A stretch of 64,000 nt of DNA from Bacteroides sp. MSB163 (GCF_036416795.1 NZ_CP143867.1:372001-436000); one strand, 5' to 3'. Positions 9,201-17,526 are shown, numbered from the stretch's first letter. Program-made: numbers and translations. The notes: generated by a model from the sequence alone, not told the origin.

Positions 9201-10093
9201 GAAGTCTCTTTCAACGAAAAGAAAATTTCAGTTTCCATTACCGGAATATCCTCCCGGTCAGTCAGGAAGTAATACCCTTCATCGGAGTAGAAATTGCGCT
9301 CGCGGACAAAGTAAGTATTTTGACTATCCGGAGCCCAGGATACAGTGCCACGACCATAAAATAACACACCATCTGACAAACGCAACAAAGGCACTTCGGG
9401 TAAGTCAGCTGCCGGATGTTCATTGAAACGTTGGGACAGCAAATAACCGCCATAACCAAATACGCGGACTTTTTCGGGTCTTGAGAATCCCATCTTTTTT
9501 AATTCGGCATTCGTGATTTTAAAAACTCCGGTATTTCTCACACTTATCTTCGTCCAACGGCCGGAAGCAAGAAGTGATGTTGTACAATCTTTTAGAGATA
9601 CTTCGGATAAAGTTGTTTTTAGATTTCGGGCAGCTGTCTCCTCTCCTATTTTATCTTTCTTAGGAAAAGAATTCACGGATAGTTTGAAAGAATTCAGCCG
9701 TTGATAACTTCCTTCACGAAAAACAACAGGAACAAAACTTATGGAGAGAAAACCGCGGTGTGTGGAGACCTTGATGGAAGAGTTTATCTGTGGAGATGCC
9801 GGCAGGCCTTCCCGGAAAGCAACATTTTCATTGGGTAGCTGACGTAAACTATCGAGTCGCATCTCTAATGCTGCCGCCTCACTCCGGTTTAACTTCTGAT
9901 ATTCCGGAAACTCTATTTCCACCTGATAGGTGAAGTAACGAAAGTCTTTCCCCAAAGGGAGTTCACGCGTCACTACGGGAAGCGTCTGTGCAGGAGACAA
10001 TTCCTGCCAGTTCAGCGTAATGAATTCTTGCGCTGAAACCGGAAGAAGAAAAGCGATAAAGCAACAAAGCAACCAGCAACGTTTGATAAACAT
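6257..10093 (-). CDS. porU: Type IX secretion system sortase PorU (C25 cysteine peptidase family)
   Basis: The 1278-residue protein has a signal peptide (FIAFLLPVSAQ) and a large gingipain-type (C25) domain. The catalytic dyad is visible: His784 in NYTGHGS and Cys817 in TATCDF, in the usual order and spacing. The C-terminal part is Ig/FlgD-like (DFAGREMW, ending GVYLYRASIV), as in PorU of P. gingivalis. PorU cleaves the C-terminal signal of type IX cargo at the cell surface and links the cargo to LPS. It sits immediately upstream of porV, its known partner. I see no type IX cargo-domain gene nearby. Confidence 0.85.
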   Translation of the reverse strand: MFIKRCWLLCCFIAFLLPVSAQEFITLNWQELSPAQTLPVVTRELPLGKDFRYFTYQVEIEFPEYQKLNRSEAAALEMRLDSLRQLPNENVAFREGLPASPQINSSIKVSTHRGFLSISFVPVVFREGSYQRLNSFKLSVNSFPKKDKIGEETAARNLKTTLSEVSLKDCTTSLLASGRWTKISVRNTGVFKITNAELKKMGFSRPEKVRVFGYGGYLLSQRFNEHPAADLPEVPLLRLSDGVLFYGRGTVSWAPDSQNTYFVRERNFYSDEGYYFLTDREDIPVMETEIFFSLKETSANRLTTFNSFAIYEKDAYSWAGTGRQLYEDYDYVAGNTKSYTLNLPGIVPEAAGWLTTVFAARSIDASTSYSVSVNGEQKGNIALASIDSDNQYYTRATSATMNGSWQGTKSENTVVTITHTRPSGTSGRLDYIALNYMRALTLNTPYLTFRSLASIHKETTFVLSGATASTVVWDVTNPANIGRIEGSFADGTYTFTIPAGELREFVAVTPEAVGFDTVENVGGVANQNLHSLEATDMIIIAPDRKDLLAQAERLAQAHREKDGLSVLVLTAPQIYNEFSSGTPDGTAYRRLMKMLYDRFPNEAERPKYLLFFGDCSYDNRMLTSSWKSYRPENFLLSYQSETSLEETSSYVTDDYFGFLDDEEGDDLTAGMLDIGIGRFPVRTAAEAKAAVDKTIAYMENKQAGPWKHTVCYVADDGDKNLHASQSELLASYTERNYPSLLVNRIYADAFQRESSATGETYPDATKRLLQLFNRGMLVVNYTGHGSTSAWAAENLLTMADITKMTSPRLPLWITATCDFTRFDDIQTSAGEQAFLNTKGGAIALLTTSRVVYASQNSTLNQAFLRHIFSRPEGKRLRLGDIMRFSKCDESLANDRNKLNFSLIGDPALTLAYPDYQMQVDEFAGVNVAEEMSVCPQVKAGSKITVKGRILTPEGALAEDFTGTVHPTVLDSKEEVTTLDNRDEGAFTYTERSKTLFSGSDSVRQGRFEFTFPVPLDINYSDEEGLLSLYALDAVHSHEAGGAFDRFLVGGTDDDVSLTDTLGPKITVYLNTPGFSSGGQTNTTPLFVAELEDADGINTVGNGIGHDLSLCIDGSVVLTYNLNDYYTPVAGDYTRGTVYFSVPELTEGKHTLSFRAWDLLNNSSTKTLEFEVVRGLRPGLFSVICTQSPARESTTFVLSHNRPGSTLAVRMSVYDFAGREMWTHLERGVSEGQTYYVEWDLCSNGGQRLAPGVYLYRASIVSDGSRESTKSQKIIILSQ

Positions 10094-10109
10094 ATCGTAA
10101 TAAATTGAC

Positions 10110-10727
10110 TCAACGAATATAAAAGTCGAGCAACTTATCTTCTCCGAGGTATCCTTCCAAATGCTGTCCTATCTGTACCGGACCTACGCCTGCGGGAGTT
10201 CCCGTAAACAACAGGTCGCCTATTTTCAGCGTCATAAAGCGGCTGACGTATGCAATGATCTCATCCACTTTGAAAAGCATATCCGAGGTATTACCATGCT
10301 GCACTTCCTTGCCGTCTATTTCCAGACGGAAATCAAGCTGCTGCAAATCGCCTCCTGCCTGCTCCAAAGGAACAAAAGTTCCGATAGCTGCCGAATGGTC
10401 GAACCCTTTGCAAAGTTCCCAAGGATTACCCGCTTCACGGAACTTACGCTGCAAGTCGCGTGCCGTAAAGTCAATGCCTACAGTCACTGCGTCATAATAA
10501 CGATTGGCAAAGCGCGGCGCAATGTTTTTTCCTAAACGGCAAATACGTACCACCACCTCAGTTTCGTAATGAACCTCATCCGAAAAATCGGGAATAAAGA
10601 AAGGCTTTCCGTCTTTCAATATAGCCGAGTCGGGCTTCATGAAGATAACCGGCTCTTTATTAACTAACGTATGCCCCAGCTCTTTATTGTGCAGTGCATA
10701 GTTCATTCCGACAGCAATAATCTTCAT
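10110..10727 (-). CDS. Fumarylacetoacetate hydrolase family protein
   Basis: At 205 residues this is a single-domain FAH-fold protein. Recognisable elements are the N-terminal KIIAVGMNYALHNKELG, the metal-binding HYETEVVVRI (two acidic ligands), the VGIDFTARDLQ block, and the C-terminal GDLLFTGTPAGVGPV. Family members hydrolyse or decarboxylate small acyl-pyruvate or oxo-acid metabolites in the cytosol with Mg2+ or Mn2+. The substrate here is not deducible. Its ATG overlaps the rex stop codon by one base (TAATG), so it is probably translated by ribosomes leaving rex, which suggests redox-responsive co-expression. Confidence 0.85.
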   Translation of the reverse strand: MKIIAVGMNYALHNKELGHTLVNKEPVIFMKPDSAILKDGKPFFIPDFSDEVHYETEVVVRICRLGKNIAPRFANRYYDAVTVGIDFTARDLQRKFREAGNPWELCKGFDHSAAIGTFVPLEQAGGDLQQLDFRLEIDGKEVQHGNTSDMLFKVDEIIAYVSRFMTLKIGDLLFTGTPAGVGPVQIGQHLEGYLGEDKLLDFYIR

Positions 10728-11398
10728 TATTCGATTTCGTTAAAATTCAGGCGGTTGAACATCACCGCCAAATGAGCATATAGAGAAGTATTCTGAACAA
10801 CGATATTTTCCGGCACACGAATACGGAACGGGGTAAAGTTCCATACAGCTTTGATACCACCGGCTATCATGGTATCCGTAATGCATTGGGCTATCTCGAT
10901 AGGTACAGTCAGCACACCGATGTTCACATCATATTCGCGCATCTTCTGCTCGAATTCACTGGAATGGAAGATCGGAATTCCGTTCAATGTAGTGCCTACC
11001 AATTCTGGGGTCACATCAAATGCCGCTACAATTTCCAGCCCGAAATGCTTCAAACCGGAGTCGCGCAACAATGCACCACCCAAGCTACCTACTCCAAATA
11101 GAAATGCTTTATGCATATCGGTAAATCCGAGGAAGTCTTCCAGTACGGCTATCAGCGTATCGACTTCGTAGCCTACACGCGTACGCCCGGAGATGTTGAC
11201 ATACGACAAATCCTTGGCTATCTGTGAAGCGTCTATATTGATTTCTTTGGATATCTGTGTAGAAGAGACGTACCGTTCGCCCCGCTGCTTGAGCAGCTTA
11301 ACATTCGACAAGTACCACGGCAACCTGCGCAAAGTAGGCTCCGGCACTTTCATGCTATCCTTATATTGAATTGCCTGGTTCGTGGTCATTTTCTTCAT
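10727..11398 (-). CDS. rex: Redox-sensing transcriptional repressor Rex
   Basis: The 223-residue protein has the Rex architecture: an N-terminal winged helix (PEPTLRRLPWYLSNVKLLKQRG, with VSSTQISKEINIDASQIAKDL split by a turn) and a Rossmann domain with the NAD-binding motif FGVGSLGGAL. Rex represses fermentative and redox genes and releases DNA when NADH is high. Here it is followed with a one-base overlap by a FAH-family hydrolase. A Bacteroidota -7 box lies about 20 bp upstream. I saw no obvious TTGTGAA-type Rex operator in the immediate upstream region. Confidence 0.92.
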   Translation of the reverse strand: MKKMTTNQAIQYKDSMKVPEPTLRRLPWYLSNVKLLKQRGERYVSSTQISKEINIDASQIAKDLSYVNISGRTRVGYEVDTLIAVLEDFLGFTDMHKAFLFGVGSLGGALLRDSGLKHFGLEIVAAFDVTPELVGTTLNGIPIFHSSEFEQKMREYDVNIGVLTVPIEIAQCITDTMIAGGIKAVWNFTPFRIRVPENIVVQNTSLYAHLAVMFNRLNFNEIE

Positions 11399-11418
11399 TT
11401 CTTTCGGTTACAGGTGGA

Positions 11419-11426
11419 CAAAAATA
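11419..11426 (-). promoter_or_regulatory. Probable -7 box (TATTTTTG) of rex
   Basis: Plus-strand CAAAAATA is TATTTTTG on the minus strand and matches TAnnTTTG, 20 bp upstream of the rex ATG. Confidence 0.5.
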
Positions 11427-11486
11427 CGCTTTTTTTGGAAAAGAATACTCCAACAGAAGAAAGTTAACATAATTTCCACAAAAGTT

Positions 11487-13976
11487 TTACTTGTCAGCAA
11501 AGAGGGATAACGGCAAACTAAGGGAAACTCCCACCGAATGGAACTTCAGGCAATCGAAACCGGCAAAGACTCCTATCCGTGCCTTATCGGAAAACCCGAT
11601 CGAATATCCAATCTCCGTATAAGGGCGCCGACCATATATCACGATGGAACGAAGATGCAAGGCTTCATCAAATGCTTTTCTTGACAGAAAAGGAAGATAT
11701 TTCAAAAGCAGATATGGAGTATACCAAGAGACATTAGCCTGTGCCCAGCGGGTATTAGTGGACAAAACGTAGTTATCCAGTAAACTAAACCCGGTATCGA
11801 AAGAACGTTCCGTAACCAATATGCGGGTAGAAGCGAAATGCTTAAAGTCGGGGAACTGAAGATTCTTTGCATCAAAGAATGAGCCTGCATTCACTGACCA
11901 ATGCAGGCGATTGAACATACCGAATTCGATTTTCTGTTTAGCTGAGAATTGCATCAGGTGGTACGAAGTAAGATAACGGCTTCCGCTCATAGGGAAAGCT
12001 CTGTCATATTTCAAGGCAAATGTAGGATAACGGGAAGCTTCATACACTTTCTTACCTTGCGACATGTGATAGTAGTGAGCCGGAGTGTACTCCAACTCAA
12101 AAGAAGCTTTCAGGATATCATTCTCCGGCATTGGTCGAAAAGCTGTGTTTTCCGGAATATTCGGTTCGGCATCTCTTTTAAACCAACTTTTACGGATATG
12201 GTTATCCAGCATCTTCCTGCGTTGCCAGGAAAGTGAGGAAGAAAAAAGTAATCCGTTAGCCGGCTCTATTGCATGGTCAACAGTGAAGAAGGTATTCTCA
12301 TAAAGCTTCAGATGGTTATGACCGAACAGGGAGCTTGACATACCGTTAATCAAACGGGATTCTCCGCTTTCCGAATTATAATCGGCGGACAGAAGACCTC
12401 CGGAAAAAGATAAATAACCACGGTTCCGGGGAGCATAATCCAGCGTCAGTTCTCCTTGTCCAATCCAGTTTTTACGGGCAGTGGTATAATAGAAAGAAGG
12501 CACAAAACGAAGTGTAGAAGATTCTGATAACTTCACTCCCGTCTTTAGCTTAACTCCTAACCAGAAGCCATCCACAAAATTATATTCGGGAATATAAGCG
12601 GAAAGACCAGGTAAAGTTAACCATGCATTTTTATTGGAAGTCCTAAAAGTCTTTCCCCACATAATGGTATTCAGTACTTGCCCGACCGCTGTTCTCTTCT
12701 CGGATTTTTCTCCGGGTGATAAGTCGTTCAGCGCAATCTTTTCTTCCTTATATTGATAACTCTGCACTTCTTCCAATCGCAACGGCACACTACGGATAGT
12801 GGTCCAATAAAGAGAATCCCGCTTATCGGCAAGCGAATCAACCTGAGTATCTTTGCGTCCGATCCGTACCGGACGTTCAAATTTATGTTTCTTTGGCTGC
12901 GCTACTACAGTGGCAGTTACAAGTTTTGCCGTTTTATCTGTATTGGTCTCCGGCTGGATATCCGTTTTTACCTCTCTATAGTGTATTGCTGCCAGATAAG
13001 AAGCCTCTGCCTTGAAACCCATTATATCAATGGTAGAAGAGGTCGTAATAGAAACCGGCAGAAAAACAGATGACTGTACTTCCTTGCAAGTGATTTTAAT
13101 CTTTGCTTTCACCCCGGTAGCACGAACATTGACATCAGCAGCCGATATGCACCACAAATCTTCTACAATGAACAGGTCTCCTTCCAGCAAACGGTTATCG
13201 TCTTTCTTGGGAATCACACGGATCTTATTTATCATTTGTCCTTCTTCCACAAAGCAAGCGTCAAGTTTGAAACGATAGTACGAGAAAGCATTTTTATTTA
13301 ACGGGGAAACTTTACCGAAAAGCTCGGGGGTATAGAGATTAATCGTAGTTATACCCATGTCCACCCCTATTTCTTCTGGAAAAGAGTTCTTATTGGCTAA
13401 TACCTTATTATTCCAGACATTGGGGGCAGTAAAATTCACGATCTGCTGTTGCTCCAAGACAAACAGCTTTCCAAGCCATTCTTTTGCATCTTTCCGCACC
13501 TCTTTGGATAGTTTCAGGACAGCGGGAATAGCGGTCCCTTTACCGGTTCCCTTCAAATACGTGCCGGCAGTGTAGCTTTTTATCTGAGTGCGATAATAAG
13601 GAGCACGTGCTATCGCTTTACGCATCACTGCATAAGCCGGATCTTCATTTCCCTTGGTGATGTTTACTTCCGGCAGGCTATAAGTACGTTCGGCAAGCAC
13701 TATATCTTTCTCATAATCACGATTCAGCATTTGAAAAGTAAAGGTCTGGGATATGAATCCTAAAGAAGAGACCTCACAGGTATATTGTCCGGCTAATAAT
13801 TTCGTTTGAAACCGCCCATGCTCATCGGTAGTTAAACCTGACTTCATTTCTCTCAGATAGAGAGCGGCATAAGGAACCGGCTTTCCGTCAGTATCCGTAA
13901 CAGTACCCTTGAAAGATTGTGCAAAAGATAGTATAGTAACCAAAGACAATAGGAATAGCCAGATGATTCTTTTCAT
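11487..13976 (-). CDS. DUF5686-type outer-membrane protein with carboxypeptidase-like regulatory domain
   Basis: The 829-residue protein has a signal peptide (LLSLVTILSFAQ) and then a carboxypeptidase-D regulatory-like beta domain (FKGTVTDTDGKPVPYAALYL, about residues 22-95). The long remainder is of the DUF5686 type: a conserved block around YAVMRKAIARAPYYRTQIKS, then many alternating strands ending in an aromatic-rich C-terminus, which suggests an outer-membrane barrel. The role of the family is unknown; TonB-like transport or surface assembly have only been guessed. It is a monocistronic gene divergent from the SUI1 gene. Confidence 0.75.
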   Translation of the reverse strand: MKRIIWLFLLSLVTILSFAQSFKGTVTDTDGKPVPYAALYLREMKSGLTTDEHGRFQTKLLAGQYTCEVSSLGFISQTFTFQMLNRDYEKDIVLAERTYSLPEVNITKGNEDPAYAVMRKAIARAPYYRTQIKSYTAGTYLKGTGKGTAIPAVLKLSKEVRKDAKEWLGKLFVLEQQQIVNFTAPNVWNNKVLANKNSFPEEIGVDMGITTINLYTPELFGKVSPLNKNAFSYYRFKLDACFVEEGQMINKIRVIPKKDDNRLLEGDLFIVEDLWCISAADVNVRATGVKAKIKITCKEVQSSVFLPVSITTSSTIDIMGFKAEASYLAAIHYREVKTDIQPETNTDKTAKLVTATVVAQPKKHKFERPVRIGRKDTQVDSLADKRDSLYWTTIRSVPLRLEEVQSYQYKEEKIALNDLSPGEKSEKRTAVGQVLNTIMWGKTFRTSNKNAWLTLPGLSAYIPEYNFVDGFWLGVKLKTGVKLSESSTLRFVPSFYYTTARKNWIGQGELTLDYAPRNRGYLSFSGGLLSADYNSESGESRLINGMSSSLFGHNHLKLYENTFFTVDHAIEPANGLLFSSSLSWQRRKMLDNHIRKSWFKRDAEPNIPENTAFRPMPENDILKASFELEYTPAHYYHMSQGKKVYEASRYPTFALKYDRAFPMSGSRYLTSYHLMQFSAKQKIEFGMFNRLHWSVNAGSFFDAKNLQFPDFKHFASTRILVTERSFDTGFSLLDNYVLSTNTRWAQANVSWYTPYLLLKYLPFLSRKAFDEALHLRSIVIYGRRPYTEIGYSIGFSDKARIGVFAGFDCLKFHSVGVSLSLPLSLFADK

Positions 13977-14057
13977 ATTTCGTATATTTGAAGCTAATTA
14001 GCGTTTTCTATTAGACGACAAAAGTCCCAAAAGATTGCAAAGTTCCATGCAAAATAT

Positions 14058-14065
14058 TACTTTTG
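14058..14065 (+). promoter_or_regulatory. Probable -7 box (TACTTTTG) of the SUI1 gene
   Basis: TACTTTTG matches TAnnTTTG, 20 bp upstream of the ATG at 14086. A TTGC near 14035 is at about the right distance for a -33 element. Confidence 0.5.
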
Positions 14066-14085
14066 ATTCTTAAAACAAAACGAAT

Positions 14086-14433
14086 ATGAAGAATAATGAT
14101 TGGAAAGAACGGTTGAATGTTGTTTATTCTACCAATCCGGACTATAACTATGAAATGGAAGATGATGGGGAACAAGTTACCCCGGAAGCTTCCAGGCAGA
14201 AGTTGCGTGTTCAGTTGGATCGCAAGAATCGAGGAGGAAAAGTAGTCACACTTGTCACAGGCTTCATAGGTACGGAAAATGACCTGAAGGAGTTAGGTAA
14301 ATTGCTGAAGTCCAAATGTGGCGTAGGCGGAAGTGCCAAAGACGGAGAAATCATCGTACAGGGAGATTTCAAACAGAAAGTGCTGGAACTACTTAAAAAA
14401 GAGGGATATACGCAGACCAAGCCGGTCGGATAA
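14086..14433 (+). CDS. SUI1/eIF1-like translation factor (YciH family)
   Basis: This 115-residue protein carries the SUI1 domain in its C-terminal two thirds, with LDRKNRGGKVVTLVTGF, LKELGKLLKSKCGVGGSAKDGEIIVQGD and KKEGYTQTKPVG in the family order (each shorter than the whole domain). Bacterial SUI1 proteins resemble eIF1 and are thought to influence start-site fidelity; E. coli YciH behaves as a translation inhibitor under stress. The N-terminal 35 residues are acidic. It stands alone and shares a bidirectional terminator with the convergent tsf gene. Confidence 0.9.
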   Translation: MKNNDWKERLNVVYSTNPDYNYEMEDDGEQVTPEASRQKLRVQLDRKNRGGKVVTLVTGFIGTENDLKELGKLLKSKCGVGGSAKDGEIIVQGDFKQKVLELLKKEGYTQTKPVG

Positions 14434-14501
14434 TTCGGTTCACCGAAACAGACGGTCTATCAGTAAGTATATCACTTCTTCCAAAGGAGGAAAATATGCA
14501 T

Positions 14502-14542
14502 AAAAAACGACCGCAACGGAAATTCCCGTGCGGTCGTTTTTT
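14502..14542. terminator. Bidirectional rho-independent terminator between SUI1 and tsf
   Basis: The arm AAAAAACGACCGC (14502-14514) is the exact complement of GCGGTCGTTTTTT (14530-14542), with an inner ACGG/CCGT extension. Poly-A on the left and poly-T on the right let it end both the plus-strand SUI1 transcript and the minus-strand rplM-rpsI-rpsB-tsf transcript. Confidence 0.9.
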
Positions 14543-14557
14543 ATATATTGAGTTGAT

Positions 14558-15550
14558 TTATTCAGCTTTCAAAGTGAAACGCTTGAAATCTACAATCTTC
14601 AATTCAGGGTCAGCTGCTGCCAATACTTCTCTTACAGTCTTCTTAGAATCCATAATATTTTCCTGATTCAGCAAGCAAACTTCTTTCAAGAACTTAGCCA
14701 GACGACCTTTAGCGATATTCTGGATCATTTGTTCAGGCAGGTGTGCAGCCTTTTCAACAGAAACAGTAGCAATGATTTCTTTTGCTTTTGCTACATCTTC
14801 AGCTGTAATCCAACCTTTAGCCATATTGCTTTCCATATGGTCTTCGCTGTCCACGTGAGCCGGATTGATACCGGCTTTCTTCAAAGCAGCCTCAACAGCT
14901 TTCTGTACCTGTTCTGCTTTGGTCTTCTCGATAGCAACTTCAATCTCTTTCTGCTTCACTTCTTCAGAAACACCATCCTCGTCAATTGCAATCGGGTTCA
15001 TGGCAGCAATCTGCATAGCCACTTCCTTAGCCAACTGCTCGTCAACTTCTTTATTGAAAGCAACGATAGTGCAGAGACCATTTCTATTCATATGATTGTA
15101 AACAACAGTACTTGCACCCTCTACAGTCATGTAGCCGTCAAGTTCCATTTTCTCGCCTGTAATACCGCTACGGTCAGTCACTGCATCCTGTACAGTACCG
15201 TTACCCATCGGCAATGCTTTCACTTCATCCAAAGTTTTGCAGTTGTTAGCTACAGCAAGATCAAGAACATCCTGAGTCAATTTTATGAAATCAGCATTCT
15301 GAGCTACGAAGTCAGTTTCACACTTCAACGCAATGATTACGGCAAAGTTACCGGTAGTTTTAGCCAAAACACAACCTTCAGAAGCTTCGCGGTCTGAACG
15401 CTTAGCGGCAACAGCCTGTCCCTTCTTGCGGATTATTTCTATTGCCTTGTCGAAATCGCCTTCAGCTTCCGTCAATGCATTCTTACAGTCCATCATACCT
15501 GCTCCGGTCATTTTACGGAGTTTGGTAATATCAGCCATTGTTACAGCCAT
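14558..15550 (-). CDS. tsf: Elongation factor Ts
   Basis: The 330-residue protein starts MAVTMADITKLRKMTGAGMM with the conserved TGAGMMDCKNAL motif, an N-terminal UBA-like domain, and the core signature CETDFVAQNADF. It exchanges GDP on EF-Tu. It is longer than the E. coli protein (283 residues), as usual for Bacteroidota. It is the last gene of the rplM-rpsI-rpsB-tsf cluster. The spacer from rpsB holds a long palindrome, and a strong terminator follows the gene. Confidence 0.97.
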   Translation of the reverse strand: MAVTMADITKLRKMTGAGMMDCKNALTEAEGDFDKAIEIIRKKGQAVAAKRSDREASEGCVLAKTTGNFAVIIALKCETDFVAQNADFIKLTQDVLDLAVANNCKTLDEVKALPMGNGTVQDAVTDRSGITGEKMELDGYMTVEGASTVVYNHMNRNGLCTIVAFNKEVDEQLAKEVAMQIAAMNPIAIDEDGVSEEVKQKEIEVAIEKTKAEQVQKAVEAALKKAGINPAHVDSEDHMESNMAKGWITAEDVAKAKEIIATVSVEKAAHLPEQMIQNIAKGRLAKFLKEVCLLNQENIMDSKKTVREVLAAADPELKIVDFKRFTLKAE

Positions 15551-15589
15551 AATATATTTTCTTTTTATAATTAATATTCTAAATGATAA

Positions 15590-15652
15590 AATGGTAAGAT
15601 GATAGGATGGTAAGACGATATTATCATCTTATCATTTTACCATCTTACCATT
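15590..15652. repeat. 30-bp imperfect palindrome in the rpsB-tsf spacer
   Basis: The arms at 15590-15619 and 15623-15652 are separated by 3 nt. They pair at 25 of 30 positions, and all five differences are A/G or T/C transitions, so they remain as wobble pairs in one of the transcripts. The left arm has its own tandem flavour (GATGGTAAGA-like units). There is no T-run, so a terminator is unlikely. It could be an mRNA processing hairpin or a mobile palindromic element. Confidence 0.75.
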
Positions 15653-15661
15653 CAATTATGA

Positions 15662-16498
15662 TTAAGCCTCTTCGTCTTCCTTCAGGAAAGCAGCAGCTTT
15701 AGCTGCATTGATTGCTTCCTCGTCAGATTTGTCGAGTCTTGCTTTTGTAGCTTTCTTTTTGCCTTTATTGGCAGGAGCTTCACCAGCAGCTTCCATATCT
15801 ACTTTTTCAGCTTTTCTTTCTTCCAAACCTTCCTGCATAGCAGCGCAGCAAGCATCCAGAATTACTTCTATTGATTTAGTAGCATCGTCATTAGCCGGAA
15901 TTACGAAGTCGATATTAGAAGGATCAGAGTTCGTATCAACGATACCGAATACAGGTATACCCAAACGGTTAGCTTCGCGAACTGCAATATTTTCTTTCAT
16001 AACATCAATAACGAACAGTGCAGACGGCAGACGAGTCAGGTCAGCAATAGAACCCAAAGTCTTGTCCAACTTAGCACGTTGACGTGAAATCTGCAGAATT
16101 TCTCTCTTAGACAGATTAGAATACGTACCGTCATTCGTCAATTTATCGATGGTAGCCATCTTCTTAACAGCCTTGCGGATTGTAGGGAAATTAGTTAACA
16201 TACCGCCCGGCCAGCGCTCGATTACATAAGGCATATTTACAGCAGATGCTTTGTCAGCAACCACTTGTTTAGCTTGTTTTTTAGTAGCAACGAACAGGAC
16301 TTTCTTTCCTGATTTAGCAATTTGCTTCAAAGCTTCAGCAGCTTCGTCTACTTTAGCAACTGTTTTGTGGAGGTCAATGATGTGGATACCATTGCGTTCC
16401 ATGAAAATATAAGGAGCCATTGCAGGATTCCACTTTCTTTTGAGGTGACCAAAGTGGCAACCGGCTTCCAATAATGTATCAAAATTTGTTCTTGACAT
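15662..16498 (-). CDS. rpsB: 30S ribosomal protein S2
   Basis: The 278-residue protein contains the S2 signatures: GCHFGHLKRKWNPAMAPYIF near the N-terminus, VLFVATKKQA, ERWPGGMLTNFPTI, and LPSALFVIDVMKE with EANRLGIPVFGIVDTNSDP. It is followed by a lysine and alanine-rich tail of about 45 residues (APANKGKKKATKARLDK), an extension common in Bacteroidota. It sits upstream of tsf, the nearly universal order, and behind rpsI. Confidence 0.97.
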   Translation of the reverse strand: MSRTNFDTLLEAGCHFGHLKRKWNPAMAPYIFMERNGIHIIDLHKTVAKVDEAAEALKQIAKSGKKVLFVATKKQAKQVVADKASAVNMPYVIERWPGGMLTNFPTIRKAVKKMATIDKLTNDGTYSNLSKREILQISRQRAKLDKTLGSIADLTRLPSALFVIDVMKENIAVREANRLGIPVFGIVDTNSDPSNIDFVIPANDDATKSIEVILDACCAAMQEGLEERKAEKVDMEAAGEAPANKGKKKATKARLDKSDEEAINAAKAAAFLKEDEEA

Positions 16499-16607
16499 CT
16501 TGTTTTTTCTTTAAATCGTTTACTTTCTTTTTTGTTTTTTCTAAACCAACCGCCGGGTAGTCTATCAATCCAGAGTCCCGGTAGTTTAGATACTAAACGC
16601 TCTTTCA

Positions 16608-16635
16608 GTTGAGAGTTGAGAGATAAAAGTTGAGA
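16608..16635. repeat. Three GTTGAGA repeats in the rpsI-rpsB spacer
   Basis: GTTGAGA occurs at 16608, 16615 and 16629 in a 174-bp spacer that also carries an imperfect inverted repeat (CCGCCGGGTAG near 16551 against CCCGGTAG near 16577). The spacer is long for a ribosomal operon, and its function is unclear. Confidence 0.45.
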
Positions 16636-16672
16636 ATTAAGCAACTTGTCCGCCCCAACGTTTCTGCAACTC

Positions 16673-17059
16673 TTAACGTTTACTGAACTGGAATCTTCTA
16701 CGTGCTTTCGGTTGTCCCGGTTTCTTACGTTCAACAGAACGCGGGTCACGAGTCATGAAGCCTTCAGCGCGGAGAGCAGCCTTGTCTTCAGCATTCATCT
16801 TCACCAATGCGCGGGCGATAGCCAGACGCAAAGCCTGAGATTGACCGGTAAAACCACCACCGCAAAGATTTACTTTAATATCATATTTTTCAGCAACACC
16901 CAGCTTGCTCAGCGGTTGTTTAACTACATACTGAAGAATAGTTGATGGAAAGTACTCTGCAAGGTCTCTCTTGTTAATAGTAATCTTTCCTGTACCTTCG
17001 GTTACGAAAATGCGTGCAATTGCACTTTTACGTCTGCCTAATGCATTTACTACTTCCAT
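16673..17059 (-). CDS. rpsI: 30S ribosomal protein S9
   Basis: The 128-residue protein starts MEVVNALGRRKSAIARIFV and contains GGGFTGQSQALRLAIARAL, then ends in the basic KKPGQPKARRRFQFSKR tail that reaches the P-site tRNA. Length and order match S9. It follows rplM with a 5-bp gap, so the two are co-translated, as in most bacteria. Confidence 0.98.
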   Translation of the reverse strand: MEVVNALGRRKSAIARIFVTEGTGKITINKRDLAEYFPSTILQYVVKQPLSKLGVAEKYDIKVNLCGGGFTGQSQALRLAIARALVKMNAEDKAALRAEGFMTRDPRSVERKKPGQPKARRRFQFSKR

Positions 17060-17064
17060 ATCTA

Positions 17065-17526
17065 TTATTTAAGTAAGTTTATATCAATTGATTTCGGGTT
17101 CTGAGCATCATGTTTGTGCTCGCTGCCGGCATATACGTACATATTGCCCAGCAATTTAGCGCCCAATTTGTTCTTAGGCAACATACCCTTTACTACTTTT
17201 CTCAACAGTCTGTCATCACCGTTCGGTTTAGCCTGCAGACGAGCAGGAGTCATTTCTCTCTGACCACCGGGATAACCTGTGTATGACAAATACACTTTGT
17301 CAGTCCACTTATTACCTGTCATTTTAACTTTGTCGGCATTGATAATGATTACATTATCACCGCAATCTACGTGAGGAGTAAAGTTTGGTTTATACTTCCC
17401 TCTCAACAGTTTCGCAACTTTTGCGCCCAGACGACCTAATACTTGGTCTGTAGCGTCAACAATAACCCATTCTTTGGTTACCGTAGCTTTGTTTGCAGAA
17501 ATGGTCTTGTAACTTAAAGTATCCAC
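17065..17526 (-). CDS. rplM: 50S ribosomal protein L13
   Basis: The 153-residue protein has the L13 signatures WVIVDATDQVLGRLGAKVAKLLRGK, HVDCGDNVIIINADKV and LRKVVKGMLPKNKLGAKLLGN (parts of longer blocks). It is the first gene of the rplM-rpsI-rpsB-tsf cluster. A consensus promoter lies 126 bp upstream, so the mRNA has a long leader that includes a GC hairpin (CCACC...GGTGG at 17581-17601). That leader could host ribosomal-protein autoregulation, which is only an inference. Confidence 0.98.
   Translation of the reverse strand: MDTLSYKTISANKATVTKEWVIVDATDQVLGRLGAKVAKLLRGKYKPNFTPHVDCGDNVIIINADKVKMTGNKWTDKVYLSYTGYPGGQREMTPARLQAKPNGDDRLLRKVVKGMLPKNKLGAKLLGNMYVYAGSEHKHDAQNPKSIDINLLK

Noticed and set aside
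6322..9704. Several plus-strand open frames opposite porU
   Set aside because: They are shadows of the porU reading frame on the other strand and lack start context.
14496..14666. 56-codon frame MHKKRPQRK... with an AAAGGAGG just upstream on the plus strand
   Set aside because: It runs straight through the terminator hairpin and then antisense to tsf, so the SD-like motif is more likely chance.
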